Below are positions 1 to 12,359 of a stretch of DNA of 64,000 nucleotides, one piece after another. The translations under genes and the position numbers were made by a program. The first letter of the stretch is position 1. Each line of letters opens with the position of its first letter. The notes below the pieces were generated by a model. That model was not told the origin of the DNA. It ran no database searches and saw nothing but the letters and a program-made list of their open reading frames with translations. Source of the stretch: Tetrahymena elliotti 4EA (lineage: Eukaryota; Ciliophora; Oligohymenophorea; Hymenostomatida; Tetrahymenidae); contig JH720299.1 in assembly GCA_000231825.2 (NCBI GenBank), forward strand, positions 1,559,848 through 1,623,847, written 5' to 3'.

Positions 1-361
1 TGATATATTTGAAAATTATAAATTTAAATTTATTTCTTCTTAATCTGACACTAGAATTTTACTACCTTTGCAAGAGTATTATATTTCCTAATCCTAGAGT
101 TGTTAAGTAATATTTATGTCACAATTTTACTCTGAGTTTTAGTTTTTCAGAATTTATGGGTAAGCAAATTTTAGCTTTATTAGTTATAAAACAAAAATAA
201 AAATCTTTAAAGAGATCATTTGATTAATTTTTTAAGGATCTACTTTTTTTTAATTTAGTTGATTAAATTGGATTAAAAACACTTGTTACAAATATAAATT
301 AAAGATATATTAATTGCTAATTAATTATATTTATTTTGTTTATTGATTTATAATTTTTATT
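1..361. other. AT-rich 3' flank, no gene seen
   Basis: Low-complexity AT-rich sequence downstream of the minus-strand WDR3 gene. I see no conserved coding frame or RNA gene in it. Confidence 0.6.
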
Positions 362-3300
362 TCAGAAGAGATTTGAACGTTTTGAGAAGATATCATCAGA
401 GAATATATCATCAGTTTTGCGGGTTTTGAGATCATTTTGTACCATTTATATACCACAGAGATTCATACCTATAGTGTCTCTTTCTTTGAATATGTTTTAT
501 CTGAGATGTTATTATATATTAATAAGTAATTTAACAAGCTTTTTAGAGTTGAGAATATGAGTTTCATGAGATTTCAAAATAAAGAAGAGGATTCTTGAAG
601 CTAATTCAGTATTGATGTTATTCTCAACATAAAAATTAAGATAATAAAGAATCTTTTCAATGTAACTAACATGAACAAATTTAAGAGAGTTTTCAAGTTC
701 AATTGTTTTGATTTTTCCAATAACAAATAGAACATATTCAGGAATAGAGAGATTAAAAAGAGTTTACAAGTTGGGTTTTTCAGGTTGTTTTAATTCTTTT
801 AAAATATGTTTGTTCTTTTCATAATAAACTAATTAGTTTTCATAATCAACATATTAATCTCTTAATTCTTCAGCTTAATCAATAGCAGCCATAATTTCTT
901 CACCATACTTTAAATTTTCAAATTTCTTTTTAATAACTTCTCCAACTTCCATATTTTATCTTTGAAGAATCTGCTTATGACTTTCTTCTCCTTCTCTTTT
1001 AAGTTATTCTTCAGTGTAATCTTCAATCATCATTTTTTCCATTCTTTTTTCTTCTTCTTCTTGAACGAAAACTTGGTCTTTATTTTGTTTCCACATTCTT
1101 TTTTTAACAACAACAATTTTTTAATACAAATATGTAAAAGAAATAATTTCAGTTATTACCTGATAAGTCTATCACCACTACCAGTAACAAAGAAGTCACC
1201 AATAGAACTAACAGCAATAGTCCAAACTTCACCAAGGCATTCATCAAATTACATAACAAGTTGATAAGTATCACCATCCCAATATTTGACTGTTCTGTCT
1301 TTTGAAGCAGTAAAAAAGTAATGGGTATCTTTAACGAATTTAACACAAGTAATTGCATCCTAATGAGCAAAAATAGACTTATGACAGTTACCATAATCCA
1401 TACCCCACAATTTAACATTCTTATCTGCTGAACCTGATAATAACAAAGCATTATCACTTGAAATATCAAAACTCAATACTGGAAGCTTATGACCATAGAA
1501 TGTTAAGAAGAGTTTATCTGAATCAGAGTAATTAATAATAATGCTCTAATCAAGCAAAGAAACTGCATAATGATATCCATTAGGAGAAAATTTAGCACAC
1601 AAAACTTCTTCATTCATATCTATTTTTATTTCAATAAATTTTATTTTAAATTTTCATTAATAATGTATTTATTTATATTTACACAAAGTTTTTAATTCTT
1701 GGAGTTCAAGTAATTTGGTTTCATTGTTGAGAATGAGCTCCCAGAATTTCAGTTTTCTATCTGCACCACCAGTAATGATGACAATACTTTCATAGCCGTG
1801 AGGACTTTCGTGGTAGTCAATACTCCAAACAGAAGCTTCATGAGCATTTGGGATGGTTTGAATAATGTCACCTTTTGGGATATCGATAAGATAAATTGTA
1901 CCTTCTTTATCAGCTGCAATAAAGAATCTGTTTCGAGGCAAGAATCTGACTGCAGTAATATGACCAGTTTCAAAGGTTCTAATACTTTAGAGATCATCAG
2001 AAGACCATAATTTAAGACTTTCACCACCACCACTTGCTATTAATGCGTCATTATCTGAAACAGCCAAAGCTCTAACTGCTTATCTGTGACCTAATCTGTT
2101 ATAATCTTGATTTAACTTTTATTCTAAGTAAGAGCTTTAGTTAACTTAAAATTCATATAACTCCATATTGTTGTTATGATAACTGACAGCAAATAAATTG
2201 TGATTTCTTTTTCCTTTTTATATTTAGTTGTAGAAAGTGAAAGAACGGAGCTTCTTTTAGAAATGGAATGTGGTATGATATTGAATTCTTTCAGTGAAAA
2301 GTGCTTCTTTAATTTAATCTTCACCATTTTCTTCTAATTCTTCTTGTTCTTCTTTTCCTTCAATTTCCATTTTCTCTTCTTTCTTTTTAAGTTTTTTTTA
2401 TTTTCTCTTTTGTTTCTTTTTGTTTTCTTCATCACTCAAAATCTTGTAAATTTCAACAGTTTTATCATTAGCTATTGATTTCAATATTATTTTTTTAAAT
2501 AAAATCTTAAAATTGATTTTATGATTTACTCATCAAGAAAAGATATTCTTAGCTTTAGTTGAATTCCATCTAAATAGGGCGTTAGAAAGATTACTTTTTG
2601 TAATTTCCAATGTGCTCAATAAATTTCTTTTGATTTGTAACTGGATCAAATGAAGGAGCAAACTTAAGGATAACTATTTCATCATTGTTTGTACCTAAAA
2701 GAATAGTTTTTTCTTTCTTATAAAAAGTCATATTCCAAACTTCATTGCTTAATGAAGAAATAGTTTGAACACTACTTGATATACTCATATCCCAAAGCTA
2801 TATTTATTTAAAAAATAATGCTTTTAATAAATTTGCTAAATATTCATTTAATTAATCAATTATTTCTACTAGATTATTGATAAAATTATTCAAATCAAAA
2901 AAGATTTTTATTTATTTTTATCTTTGCTTTACTTTATTAAAAACAAATATAATTTTTTTATATCTTTTTTGACTATCTACTATCATAAAAACTCTATTTT
3001 TAAAGTTAACTTATTGAATTTATGATAAATACCTTGAAAAGACCATCCTTAGATGTTGAGAGGATGAATTCATGAGTAGTAAATTCATTTTCTTAGTATT
3101 TGTAATAAAATAAATCAGTAATTGCATTCTTGTGACCTGCTAATTTGTAAAGAGGCTATTCACCTAAGATATCCCAAACGATAATGGATGTATCACCACT
3201 TCCTGTAATTAATTGAGTTCCATCATCGTTAAATTGAATATGACTAACATTTGATTTATGCCCATTTAAGTTACATTTGTATGAAAAATCTTCCCAATTC

Positions 3301-3862
3301 CATAGAATAACGTCACCATCAGCATAACTATTTTTCATTAAAAAAAAATTTTTAACAATTTCTTAATTGCTTGAAGAACTTAAAAATGTTTTTCAAATCA
3401 AATTAAATTTGATTGCGATAATAAGAAGCAATAAAATAGTTTCTAATTACCCTGCTGCTAATATAACATTGTGCTATTTGGTGGCATTAGTTACTGAAAT
3501 AGCTAAACTAGTAACTTCGCTATTCTTATTATTTTCATATAATGTTTGAACAACTTCTCCTATTTTAAACAAAACAAATAAAATTAAAAAAATAATTTAC
3601 TAAAATAACTCTAAAGATTAAATATTGTAATTAATTACCTGTCTTTATATCAAGAATAAGAACATATTGACTATTACCAGAAATGATCATATTATCTATT
3701 TTATGTTGAAATATTATTTGTTAACTAATACACAATCGTGTTTAATCATTCAGAATAATTGAAGAAAGTTTTTTAAATACCATAATAAATTATATTAGAG
3801 GAATGGCCAGTTACGAGACCAGCAGCCTTATTGAAAACGTACCTAAGATATGCTTTAACCAT
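362..3862 (-). CDS. WDR3/UTP12 (Dip2)-like U3 snoRNP WD40 protein
   Basis: A WD40 protein of the small-subunit processome, which assembles with U3 snoRNP on nascent pre-rRNA in the nucleolus. The N-terminus [19 protein letters not shown] matches the WDR3 start. WD repeats follow, for example [11 protein letters not shown] near 3170, and a Lys/Glu-rich loop near 2330-2460 sits where WDR3 has its KK-rich insert. Diagnostic family segments lie near 1290-1440: [12 protein letters not shown] and [16 protein letters not shown]. After 1130 comes a helical Utp12 C-terminal domain rich in Glu and Lys, ending at TGA 362-364. Exons are separated by several short AT-rich introns, for example around 3700, 3600, 3400 and 2500. 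TAA/TAG are used as Gln throughout. Exact splice sites were not all resolved. The family call is secure; the start is supported by the conserved N-terminus. Confidence 0.9.
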
Positions 3863-5176
3863 GATTTGCTTTAAATTTAAATGCTAAGGTGAAAGTAAAT
3901 ATGCTGATTTGCTTGTATTGTTTTATAAACTAAATAATTTATATAAATTTAGTGACTTTTAATTAAAGATTTTGTTTTGATTATTATTATTAATCAATAT
4001 ATGTATATTCTCTTTCTTTCATTCATTCAAAGATTTTTAATACTCTACTTAGTTTCGTTAACAAAAAATAAGGATAAAACATCATAAATTAATTTGCCTT
4101 CTATTTATTCTATTAGCATTATCAGTATTTTTATGCCAAATTACTTTAACCAAGCACACTCAGTAGAAATTAAATTTCAAACATTGAGCAAATATTATAT
4201 TTATTCATTCAATATATAATATTTTTCATTTTTATTATCAAATATGTTATTTTTCATTCCAAACAACATTAAAGAACAATAAGCAAAAAATACATTCATT
4301 TTTTAATTCGAAATTTTTATTCATTCATCTAAAAAGAGAAAAAATATTTTTAAACAAAATAATTTTTCTAATTTTTTATTAATTGTTCAACTAAAATTAT
4401 TGTTTTTCCATAAAAGTAATATCAATTCAAAATATGTTAACAAAATTTTATTGATTCATAATTGAATTATTTATTCTATAATATTTTTCTTGATAATTAG
4501 CAAATAATAAAAAAATAGCATAAAAATTTGAATTTCTTTATCAATTTTGAAATTATTTTAATTGTGTAGAGGCATATTTTAGAATGATATATTTAAAAAC
4601 AATTAAAAAGATTTTATTTTTTAAAAAATCTTAAATGCTATTAGTGAAAAAAATTTTTTTTTTTTTCATCACTTTTGTAAAATTGTGTTAACTGAATACA
4701 AAAATTGGGAGTAATTTCAAAAGCTTTTAAGTTTTTCTAAAATTTTTTTCAGGAAAAAAAAATGAAATAATTAGGTTTTCTAATTTAATTATAAAATATA
4801 TTTCAAGTAAGATTAAGAAATTTCTGGCTTACTGTAATTTTTAAAAATAATTTTTAAAGAAATATTAATTTTTGTAAAAATTTTATTAATTTACATAAGA
4901 AATTAAAAAATAGTATTTAATTTCTATATTTTTGACTTAATTTAAAAAAATATATAGATTATTTGAAATGACTTAAACCCTTTTAATTGTGTTGATATAA
5001 AAAAAATATTTATTAGTTGATAAAAATAATTTAGAATGGTTATGATGAAATAATAAACACTTAATAAAGAGAAGAAAGACATTGATTTATTTACAATTCA
5101 AAATGAAATAGTTAATTATGGATTAAATTTAGTTAATTTTGAAATTATGTTGATTCTTAGTAAAATTAAATGGATA
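3863..5176. other. intergenic, AT-rich, nothing recognised
   Basis: About 1.3 kb of A/T-rich sequence with runs of T and A between two minus-strand genes. I see no conserved frame, tRNA or clear repeat. Confidence 0.5.
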
Positions 5177-7660
5177 TCAATTATTATAATTTATTTGATT
5201 AAAACTGCTAACATAATATTACTAATTTTAATTCGAAGGGTAGTTTTGTGGTTAAGGAGAATTAATTTAGTTTTTCTTAAAAGCTGAATCCCTGTAATTA
5301 TTATCGGAAACAAAGTTTTACTATTATTATTAATAAACAGATGGTCTTTTACTATTTATTTAAAAAGACAATCTTCCTGTATTATTATAATTTGCATTAC
5401 TATGGATACTACTATTCATAATATTTTACTAATTTATTGTCATAGAATTATTTTAAAATCCATTATTGAAGTTATTTACAATAGAAGTCTTCCTACTGCT
5501 TAATAAGTTTAATTATGGTAAATATTAAACAGGATTATTATTAATTGCAATTGTTTATACAGGCTAAGGATTTATTACGCGGTTCTCTACTTCATATGGA
5601 TCTTTTACAACAAAATTTGGATTAACAACATTAATATTCTCTTGTATAGTAAAAGATGCTTTAGGAGAAGTATTAAAAGTCATATTATCTTAAAGCTTTT
5701 GCTCTGGATTTTTGCTATAATCTCTATAAAGATAAAGATAGAGTGAAGATAAATAAATCTATTCAATATAAATAAATATTTTTATCATGAATTTTTTAAG
5801 TAGTATTAAAATATCCTTACTTTTACTGCTAAATATACAAAGCTCAATATCACCACTGCTCTCTTTAATAGTTAATTAGGTTATTCACCTGACCACCATT
5901 CCTATTATTTATCAATACAATTATTATAATTTCCTATTATTCAAAAATTTCTCATAAATTTTCATTTATATATCAAACATTTTGTTCAATTTATTAAACA
6001 ATAATTTATTTATAATAACTAAGAAAAGCTAAAAAAATAAAATAATTTTGAATTATTTTTCTTCATATTTTTTGGTTTTATTAATATCAAAAAATTTTAT
6101 AATCTAATTTAGCAAAGATTTTACAATTTATAATTCAAAAATAAAATATATTAAATTGAATAGTTAAGTGTATCTTACGACAGTGAAGAGGACTAGCCAG
6201 ATAATATCAAAAGCAACTGAAGATATTGTGACTAATGAATATGATTTAAAGTTTGTAACATTATACTCTCCTTTAGTATATATTTCTATGAAATAACTCA
6301 TACATATTAAAATCTGTTTTGAAAATATTATGAAATTGCGAATTTTGTTTCAAATTGTGTTTACATCTAATTAGAGCACTCTTTCATAAGATAATATTAA
6401 AGCCATAATCATATAGATAAAATTAGAATACCCTAAAGTTTTGAATACATCTTGTACTTCTGTAAAATCAATTAATATTACAAAATAAATAAATTGATAT
6501 GTTAGTAATAAAATATAAATTTACATATGCTTTATTGAGAAGATGGTATTAGTATGTTAGAATCATATGTAAATGATCCTCTATTTTTAAGCTCTCTCGT
6601 ATTTAAATTCATTCCACTATTTGACTCAAATTGGTAATTTTCTTATTAACTCTCCATTTACTTTATAATTGGAGAAAGTCCTTGAAAAGGTTCTAATAAG
6701 CTAATAAGATCAGTTTAGTAACCATCTAATTCGTCTTCAATTTATCTTATTTAATTATCCCAGCCTTAAATAATTTTTTCATAAATCTCAGTTTTAGAGT
6801 GCATCCATTACAATTCTAATTAAATCGAATGGGTCCTCTTTTGTTTACCATCGAATGAATTCATGTAAACATCACTCAAAACGGACTTTTAATCTCTCAA
6901 TCCATTCAATTGAATTAAATCAGTTTTTGCAACTGGTTCATCTCCATCTACCTTAAATAAAGCTACAAAAATATCTTCTGTAGATGTCTTTATCGGGCTA
7001 ATAAATATTTTTAAAGATATTCTTTAACTAAACAATTAAATCTTAAAAAGTAAAAATGATATTTTCAATTTTCATTTACACCCTAGATCTCTAACTCCCT
7101 CAACTCAAAAACAATAAATATTTATTTTAATGAATTGTATTTAAATACACTGTGAGGGGGTGGATATAATTTCTTTTAGCAAATGTATTTTTGAGTAAAA
7201 TAGAAATGAAAAACTAAAATAATTACAATTAAGATTGTTAATCCCATGCAATTGTATCTGAGTACTTATCACAGAATGCTTTGACATAATATTCTTCTTT
7301 AATGTATGATCTATCTTCTTCTTTCATACCTTTTTTGTCTAAAGAGACTACTTTGATAGGTTTAATAATAAAAACAGAACCTTCCATAATATTATATTCA
7401 TTTTTCTTTTCTCTTTGCATTTCTTCTTCATATTTTTTTTGTGTATTTTTTCTCCTTTAAGTTTATTCTTGTAAAAAATTCCTATTTTAGTCTATTTTAT
7501 CAAGCAGTGTTTGACCTGCTTCTATAATTATATTAAAAAACTATTCTGCTTAAAATTTTCCATCTTAATCTGTATCTAACTTGGCAATCAATTAATCAGC
7601 TATGTTCCTATCATACTTTTTTCCTAACTTTTAATTCAAAAGAGTGTCATATTTAAACAT
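5177..7660 (-). CDS. EF-hand / C2-like / multi-pass membrane protein
   Basis: Unrecognised as a whole. The ATG at 7658-7660 opens an N-terminus with an EF-hand-like loop (LDTDQDGKFQAEQFF, near residues 28-42) and a charged coiled stretch. A beta-rich region with the feel of a C2 domain follows (EGSVFIIKPIKVVSL, then YYVKAFCDKYSDTIAWD). A phase-2 intron at 6998-7226 (GTAATT...ATTAG) rejoins this to FPIKTSTEDIFVALFKVDGD and a segment ending QLELQWMHSKTEIYEK. Downstream exons carry about four hydrophobic helices (YMIMALILSYERVL, ILICMSYFIEIYT, SLVTISSVAFDIIWLVLF, RAVVILSFVYLAVK). The last exon is an Asn/Gln-rich tail of about 170 residues ending at TGA 5177-5179. Four to five introns are phase-consistent. 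A Ca2+-regulated membrane protein is inference; no known family is claimed. Confidence 0.65.
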
Positions 7661-9191
7661 TTTATATTAAAAATAATATTTGATAGTCAAAATTTATTAT
7701 AGAGTAATAATAAAAATGATATCTAATTGATAGAAAAAGTTGCAAATTGATTTACTTTTTTGTCCAAGACCTAAAACAATTCATCTTTATTGAGTTTCTA
7801 AGTGGAAGAAATTTTTACCTATTAAAACTCTTTTATAATAATTTATTTTTATGCATCTAAACTTAAACTCATTTCAGAATTTCTGCTAGTTTATTTCATA
7901 ATTATATTATTTAATTAATGACAAAATATAATTAAACAAATTGTCAGTTCTACACTCAATAGAATGCAAATATTATTACTTGATATCTTATCAATATTTA
8001 ATATTCAATCCATGTATTTAGTCATCTAATCCTTTACTAATTTTATAATTATTAATTACGCTAATTTTATTTTATTGAATCATAATCATTAAGAAAAAGA
8101 TTTTTCTGTTATAACGAATTAAATTTTCCATTCATATCATTCTAATTGTCAATTAACTTTATTTTTTGCAATTTCTTTTGAAACAAAAAATTAGTAATCA
8201 TTTTCTATTTCAAACTAATTTCAGCTAAAAATATCTTTAGCATTTCATTTATCTATTAAGCTAGAACATCTAAAAAATAAGCCAACATCAATCATAAATT
8301 TTTTTAAAATTCCTTTTTTGTTAGCTAATTAAACTAAACTGATTTTTTAAAAAGTATTTTTCGGTCAAAAGATTTTAATCAATCAATACTAAATTTTTAA
8401 AAAATTGATTAAATATTTTTATTGTAAATTATTATGAATAAAAAATGTTTCACTTCTAAAAAATATTTTTTTACTTTTTATAAAAAACAATTATTTACTT
8501 AAAATTCAAATTTCTTATGATTCCTTGTAATAAAGAGCAGTCTTTATTTTTAAAATTATTTTCATAATTAAATTTTTTATGTTAACTCTTTTAAATAATT
8601 TACACAATTTTAGATTAATCTTATTTCATTAAAAGAGCTATCAAAGAAATCACTCTAATTAGTTCATTATTTTTAAAAATATATTATTTATTCAAATAAA
8701 GTTTTTTTTGTTTTTAGACATATTTTGATAACTATTTCGATGACTTTACTTCTTAATAAATAATTAACTAACATACTTTCTACCCTTTAATTTGATAAAT
8801 TAATTTAATTAATATTCATAAAGGCATAATTTTGAAGAGTTATTTTGCTCATTGAATTTCTCTTCACTAAGATTATTTTATGATTTTATGAAATTGAATA
8901 CAAAGTATTTGATAATAAATTTTTTATTTTTTTTGAAATATTTGTTTTAAACAAAAAAGTATTTTATAAAATTAATTTGATTAAGAATTATTTTTTTTGA
9001 AGAAAATATTTTTATTTTTTAGCTCTTTTCAGATTTCATTAGATAAATTTTTTAAAATTAATTCTCTTTTCTGTTTTTCACTTGCAAGCTTTTATCAAGA
9101 AAAGATAATATTTAGATTATTATTGATTAGAAGATTAAATACAAATACAAATAATACAGAAATATTCATAGAAGTAAAAAAAAATAAAGAG
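7661..9191. other. intergenic between divergent genes
   Basis: About 1.5 kb AT-rich spacer holding the upstream regions of both flanking genes. No coding or RNA feature is supported. The open frame just upstream of 9192 is in frame with the next gene but contains no ATG back to about 8.99 kb. Confidence 0.5.
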
Positions 9192-10832
9192 ATGGAATAG
9201 GTAAAAAATGATAAGGACTATAACAGTTTAAAACAATTTTTAGATGGTATTTTAAAGGAAGTTGGAAATATGTCAAATCGATCTAAGCATACATTTAGTT
9301 TGTATGAATAGATGATAAAGCTTAATTAGGTGATTGCAATATTAGATAAGATTAAAGATGAAGATAGTATGGTAGTGCAATAGTTTCACCGTGTGTTCAG
9401 AGGTTTATTGAAGAGCTATTAGCCTGATGGAATTATGTCTGAAATAGGATAACATAGTGGATTTGAAAACCTTTCTGATGATTACATAGTAGAAATAAGG
9501 GAGAAATTATTATGCATGACAGAAGGACTAAAAGGACTTTGTAATAGTATAATTAATAACACATCTGTTCACTTGCTTTGGTATTTTATTAGTCCTGAAT
9601 AAGAAGACTTAGATGGCATGGATGCCATTGTGAAGTATTTATCAGAAACATATCAAAAGAAGGGTTAAGTCAAAACGTATTTAGATTAGGAAAAATTCTT
9701 TAAAGAAATGAAAGAGATTGGATCAAAGCAAAACCCAATAATTGCATTTATTTCATGTAGCAATTATATATAATAAAGTGATGAAATTTTTTATTGCATG
9801 TTTTAGTTAATGGAGTTATAAAAGGAAATAAAAATACAAGGAATAATAATTCAGGTCGATGATAAGAAATCATATGAAATACTGAAAGAAGAAGTTCAAG
9901 AAACAGCTCTTAACAAGTTAGAAATAACTTATGATGATTTTGAAATCTATAACGAAGTGTATAAGTTTATGAATCCAAAAGAATTCAGAAGAATCATTCT
10001 TTCAGAAGATATTAATTTATACTATTTCTAAAAGAAAGATGATTTTTGTAAATTACACATCGATAACTTCTCAAAATTTAACATGTTAGATTTCGAGCCT
10101 TCAAAAATAAATCTTAAAGAAAAATTAGAATAGGCAATAGACTTTATGAAGAGAAAAGATATTAAAGTAGATCCAGTTATAATAGCTCCAGAATTACCTG
10201 AAAAGTTAACTAAAGCAATTTCAAATGCATTCTAAGAAGCCAAAAATAACGAATAAGAAATCTGTAAGAAAATCCTAAGACTTTATACTTTAGAATAAGC
10301 TAATTTATACAAATTTCTTAATGGGTGTCTTAACACATTAAATGAGGATGTTGTAATTATTATTTGGGATCTAGTTATGATGCTTAGAATAGCTTTATAT
10401 AAGTACGATGACACTCCTTTCACTACTATCAGAATTAAGGATTCAGTTGCTCCAAAACTCTATAGAGGTATCAATCTATCATACGATTACTTCAAAAAAA
10501 TTATCAAAGTTGATAAAATCATATGTTTAGCCTCTTTTAGCTCATTTAGTCTGTCAGAAGACGTAGCAATCTCCTTTATACTCCAAGATGATAATTTCCA
10601 CAAAGATAGAGCCTCTATTGTCTTTGAATATGAGCACAAAATAAGCACACTTAATTACCCTCAAAGACCTAAGTCTATCTCACATCTTAGTGCTTTTAAC
10701 AAAGAGAATGAGTATCTTTTTCCTCCAAGCTTCTAATTCAAAATTTATAGAATTGATGATCCACACGAAAATTTTAAATTCTATAAAGTATATTTAACTC
10801 AAGGTAATCAAACAGTATTCTAAAAAAATTGA
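9192..10832 (+). CDS. Protein with C-terminal ADP-ribosyltransferase (R-S-E) domain
   Basis: Single-exon gene of 546 residues; the ATG is the first in an open frame and TGA is at 10830-10832. The N-terminal ~390 residues are helical and unrecognised. The C-terminal ~150 residues carry the arginine-type mono-ADP-ribosyltransferase signature: LYRG with Arg425, the Ser-rich strand SFSSFSLSED (residues 448-457), and ENEY with the E-x-E pair Glu505/Glu507, followed by FPPSFQFKIYRID, which is typical of the strand after the E-x-E loop. Such enzymes move ADP-ribose from NAD+ to a side chain of a target protein. The E-x-E pair predicts arginine specificity, which is family knowledge, not shown here. 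No signal peptide is seen, so a cytosolic role is likely. There is no sign of disruption. TAA/TAG as Gln are frequent in the N-terminal part and sparse in the catalytic part. Confidence 0.8.
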
Positions 10833-11342
10833 AAAAAAATCCTGTAAAATCATACTAATACTAATAAAATATCTAATCAACTTTATCAAAATTTAGTAAT
10901 TACTGTATCTTATCAGAAATTTCATTCTTGTCTTCTTTTATAGTTTTTACACATTTAAAAAAAAGAACAAAATTTAATTAAAATTTTTTTACGAATTTTC
11001 AAAAAAAAGTTGAAAGTCAAAGAGGGTATATTTTAGCAATTAAATAAATATTTAAGCAAGTTATTTCATAGATTTTACTTCTTGTAGAAATTAAAATTAA
11101 TTTTTTAATAGAAAAATATTAGAATATTGATTATTTAATATTAATAATTTATAAATTTAAAGATTGCTTGTATTATTATTTTCATGCGCTAAATGACTGA
11201 AAGCAAAATTTTTTAATAATAGATGTATCTTAAAAAGAAAGTTCTGTGTAAAATAAATAAATTTGATATTTTAACTAATATTTAAGAAAGATAATAAAAA
11301 GTATATTTTACCTTTGAATATAAAATTAAGATAAATATTAAG
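10833..11342. other. intergenic, AT-rich
   Basis: About 0.5 kb with no recognisable feature; it includes the 3' flank of the ADP-ribosyltransferase gene and the 5' flank of the small membrane-protein gene. Confidence 0.5.
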
Positions 11343-11708
11343 ATGAATTAGTTTTTCCAAGATTTTAAAGAAGCTTTCAAAGAGTTTAGATTTACCAGTC
11401 CTGATATTGATAATAATACACCAGGATAGAGATTTGTTAGGGGAATTAGACCAATTATCTTAGCTTCAACTTTTATTTTAGTAATAGGAATTATGAACTC
11501 AACTAATAATGAATATAAAGACTCTAAAAAAAAGAGGGATGAGTATTTTGAGGAGGATTTTGTCCAAGAAAGATATAGTAAAATTAGAGCATATATGAGA
11601 CCAATATTTCTTAGATATCTAGACTTAAAAATTGAATAGTAACCTGCAGAATTCTAATAAAGCATTCCTATTTCATAATCTTAATAATAGTAAAATCCTT
11701 CAAAATGA
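11343..11708 (+). CDS. Small single-helix membrane protein, possibly mitochondrial
   Basis: Single-exon gene of 121 residues from ATG 11343 to TGA 11706-11708. The N-terminus is basic/aromatic (MNQFFQDFKEAFKEFRF). A Gly-Gln-Arg-Phe segment precedes one hydrophobic helix (IILASTFILVIGIMN, near residues 40-54). A strongly charged region (KDSKKKRDEYFEEDF) and a Gln-rich tail encoded mainly by TAA/TAG follow. The size and the layout, an N-terminal basic part then a single helix then a charged tail, resemble accessory subunits of ciliate mitochondrial respiratory complexes, but I recognise no named subunit. That location is inference. Confidence 0.6.
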
Positions 11709-12359
11709 ATTATGCCTCAAGATTGAAAAAATACATAATCAAATCAAAGCAAAAGAATAAACATTGTAAAAAAAGAAATTAAATAAATTAAATAAAAACT
11801 ACATCTATAAATCTATCTATCTATCTATCTACTTACTTATTTACTTACTACTTGCATATATCTTTTTTATATAAATAATTCTTATCTTGTATTAGTAAAT
11901 AATAAAAGTATTTAGTAATACACAATTCAATATTATTGACTATTTTTATTTCGTTAAACAATAAATAACAAAATCATCTCAAAATAATTATTTTATCAAA
12001 TCAAATCTTTCACTATTTTTAATTAAAAATTAAAATAGAAAACAAAATCAATTAAATGGCTTAAATTTCATTTAAATAATTTTATATTGAATAATATGTT
12101 TTAAATACTATTAATCTTATTTATTTTAATAGATGAAAGTTTTCAAAAAATTAGAAAGGATAAGAAGGTTAAGTAGAATAAAGTAATTGAGCTGAATTTT
12201 TTTTATCTAAGCTGAATAAATAGAAATGAAATATACTTTTATTTACAGTTATTAATATTTAATATAATTTAATTTAAGAGTTTATAAGAATTAACTCAAA
12301 GTTAAAATTCATTTTTTATTTTTTTGTTGATTGAAATATCATTTTGGACAATTTGATTT
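11709..12359. other. intergenic between convergent genes
   Basis: AT-rich spacer containing a CTAT microsatellite near its start and nothing else I can support. Confidence 0.5.
11811..11850. repeat. (CTAT)n / (CTTA)n microsatellite
   Basis: Tetranucleotide run of CTAT units passing into ACTT units just downstream of the small membrane-protein gene. Simple slippage repeat. Confidence 0.85.

Noticed and set aside
962..1469. Standard-code open frames on both strands at 0.96-1.47 kb
   Set aside because: They are shadows of the WDR3 gene, which reads on the minus strand once TAA/TAG are taken as Gln.
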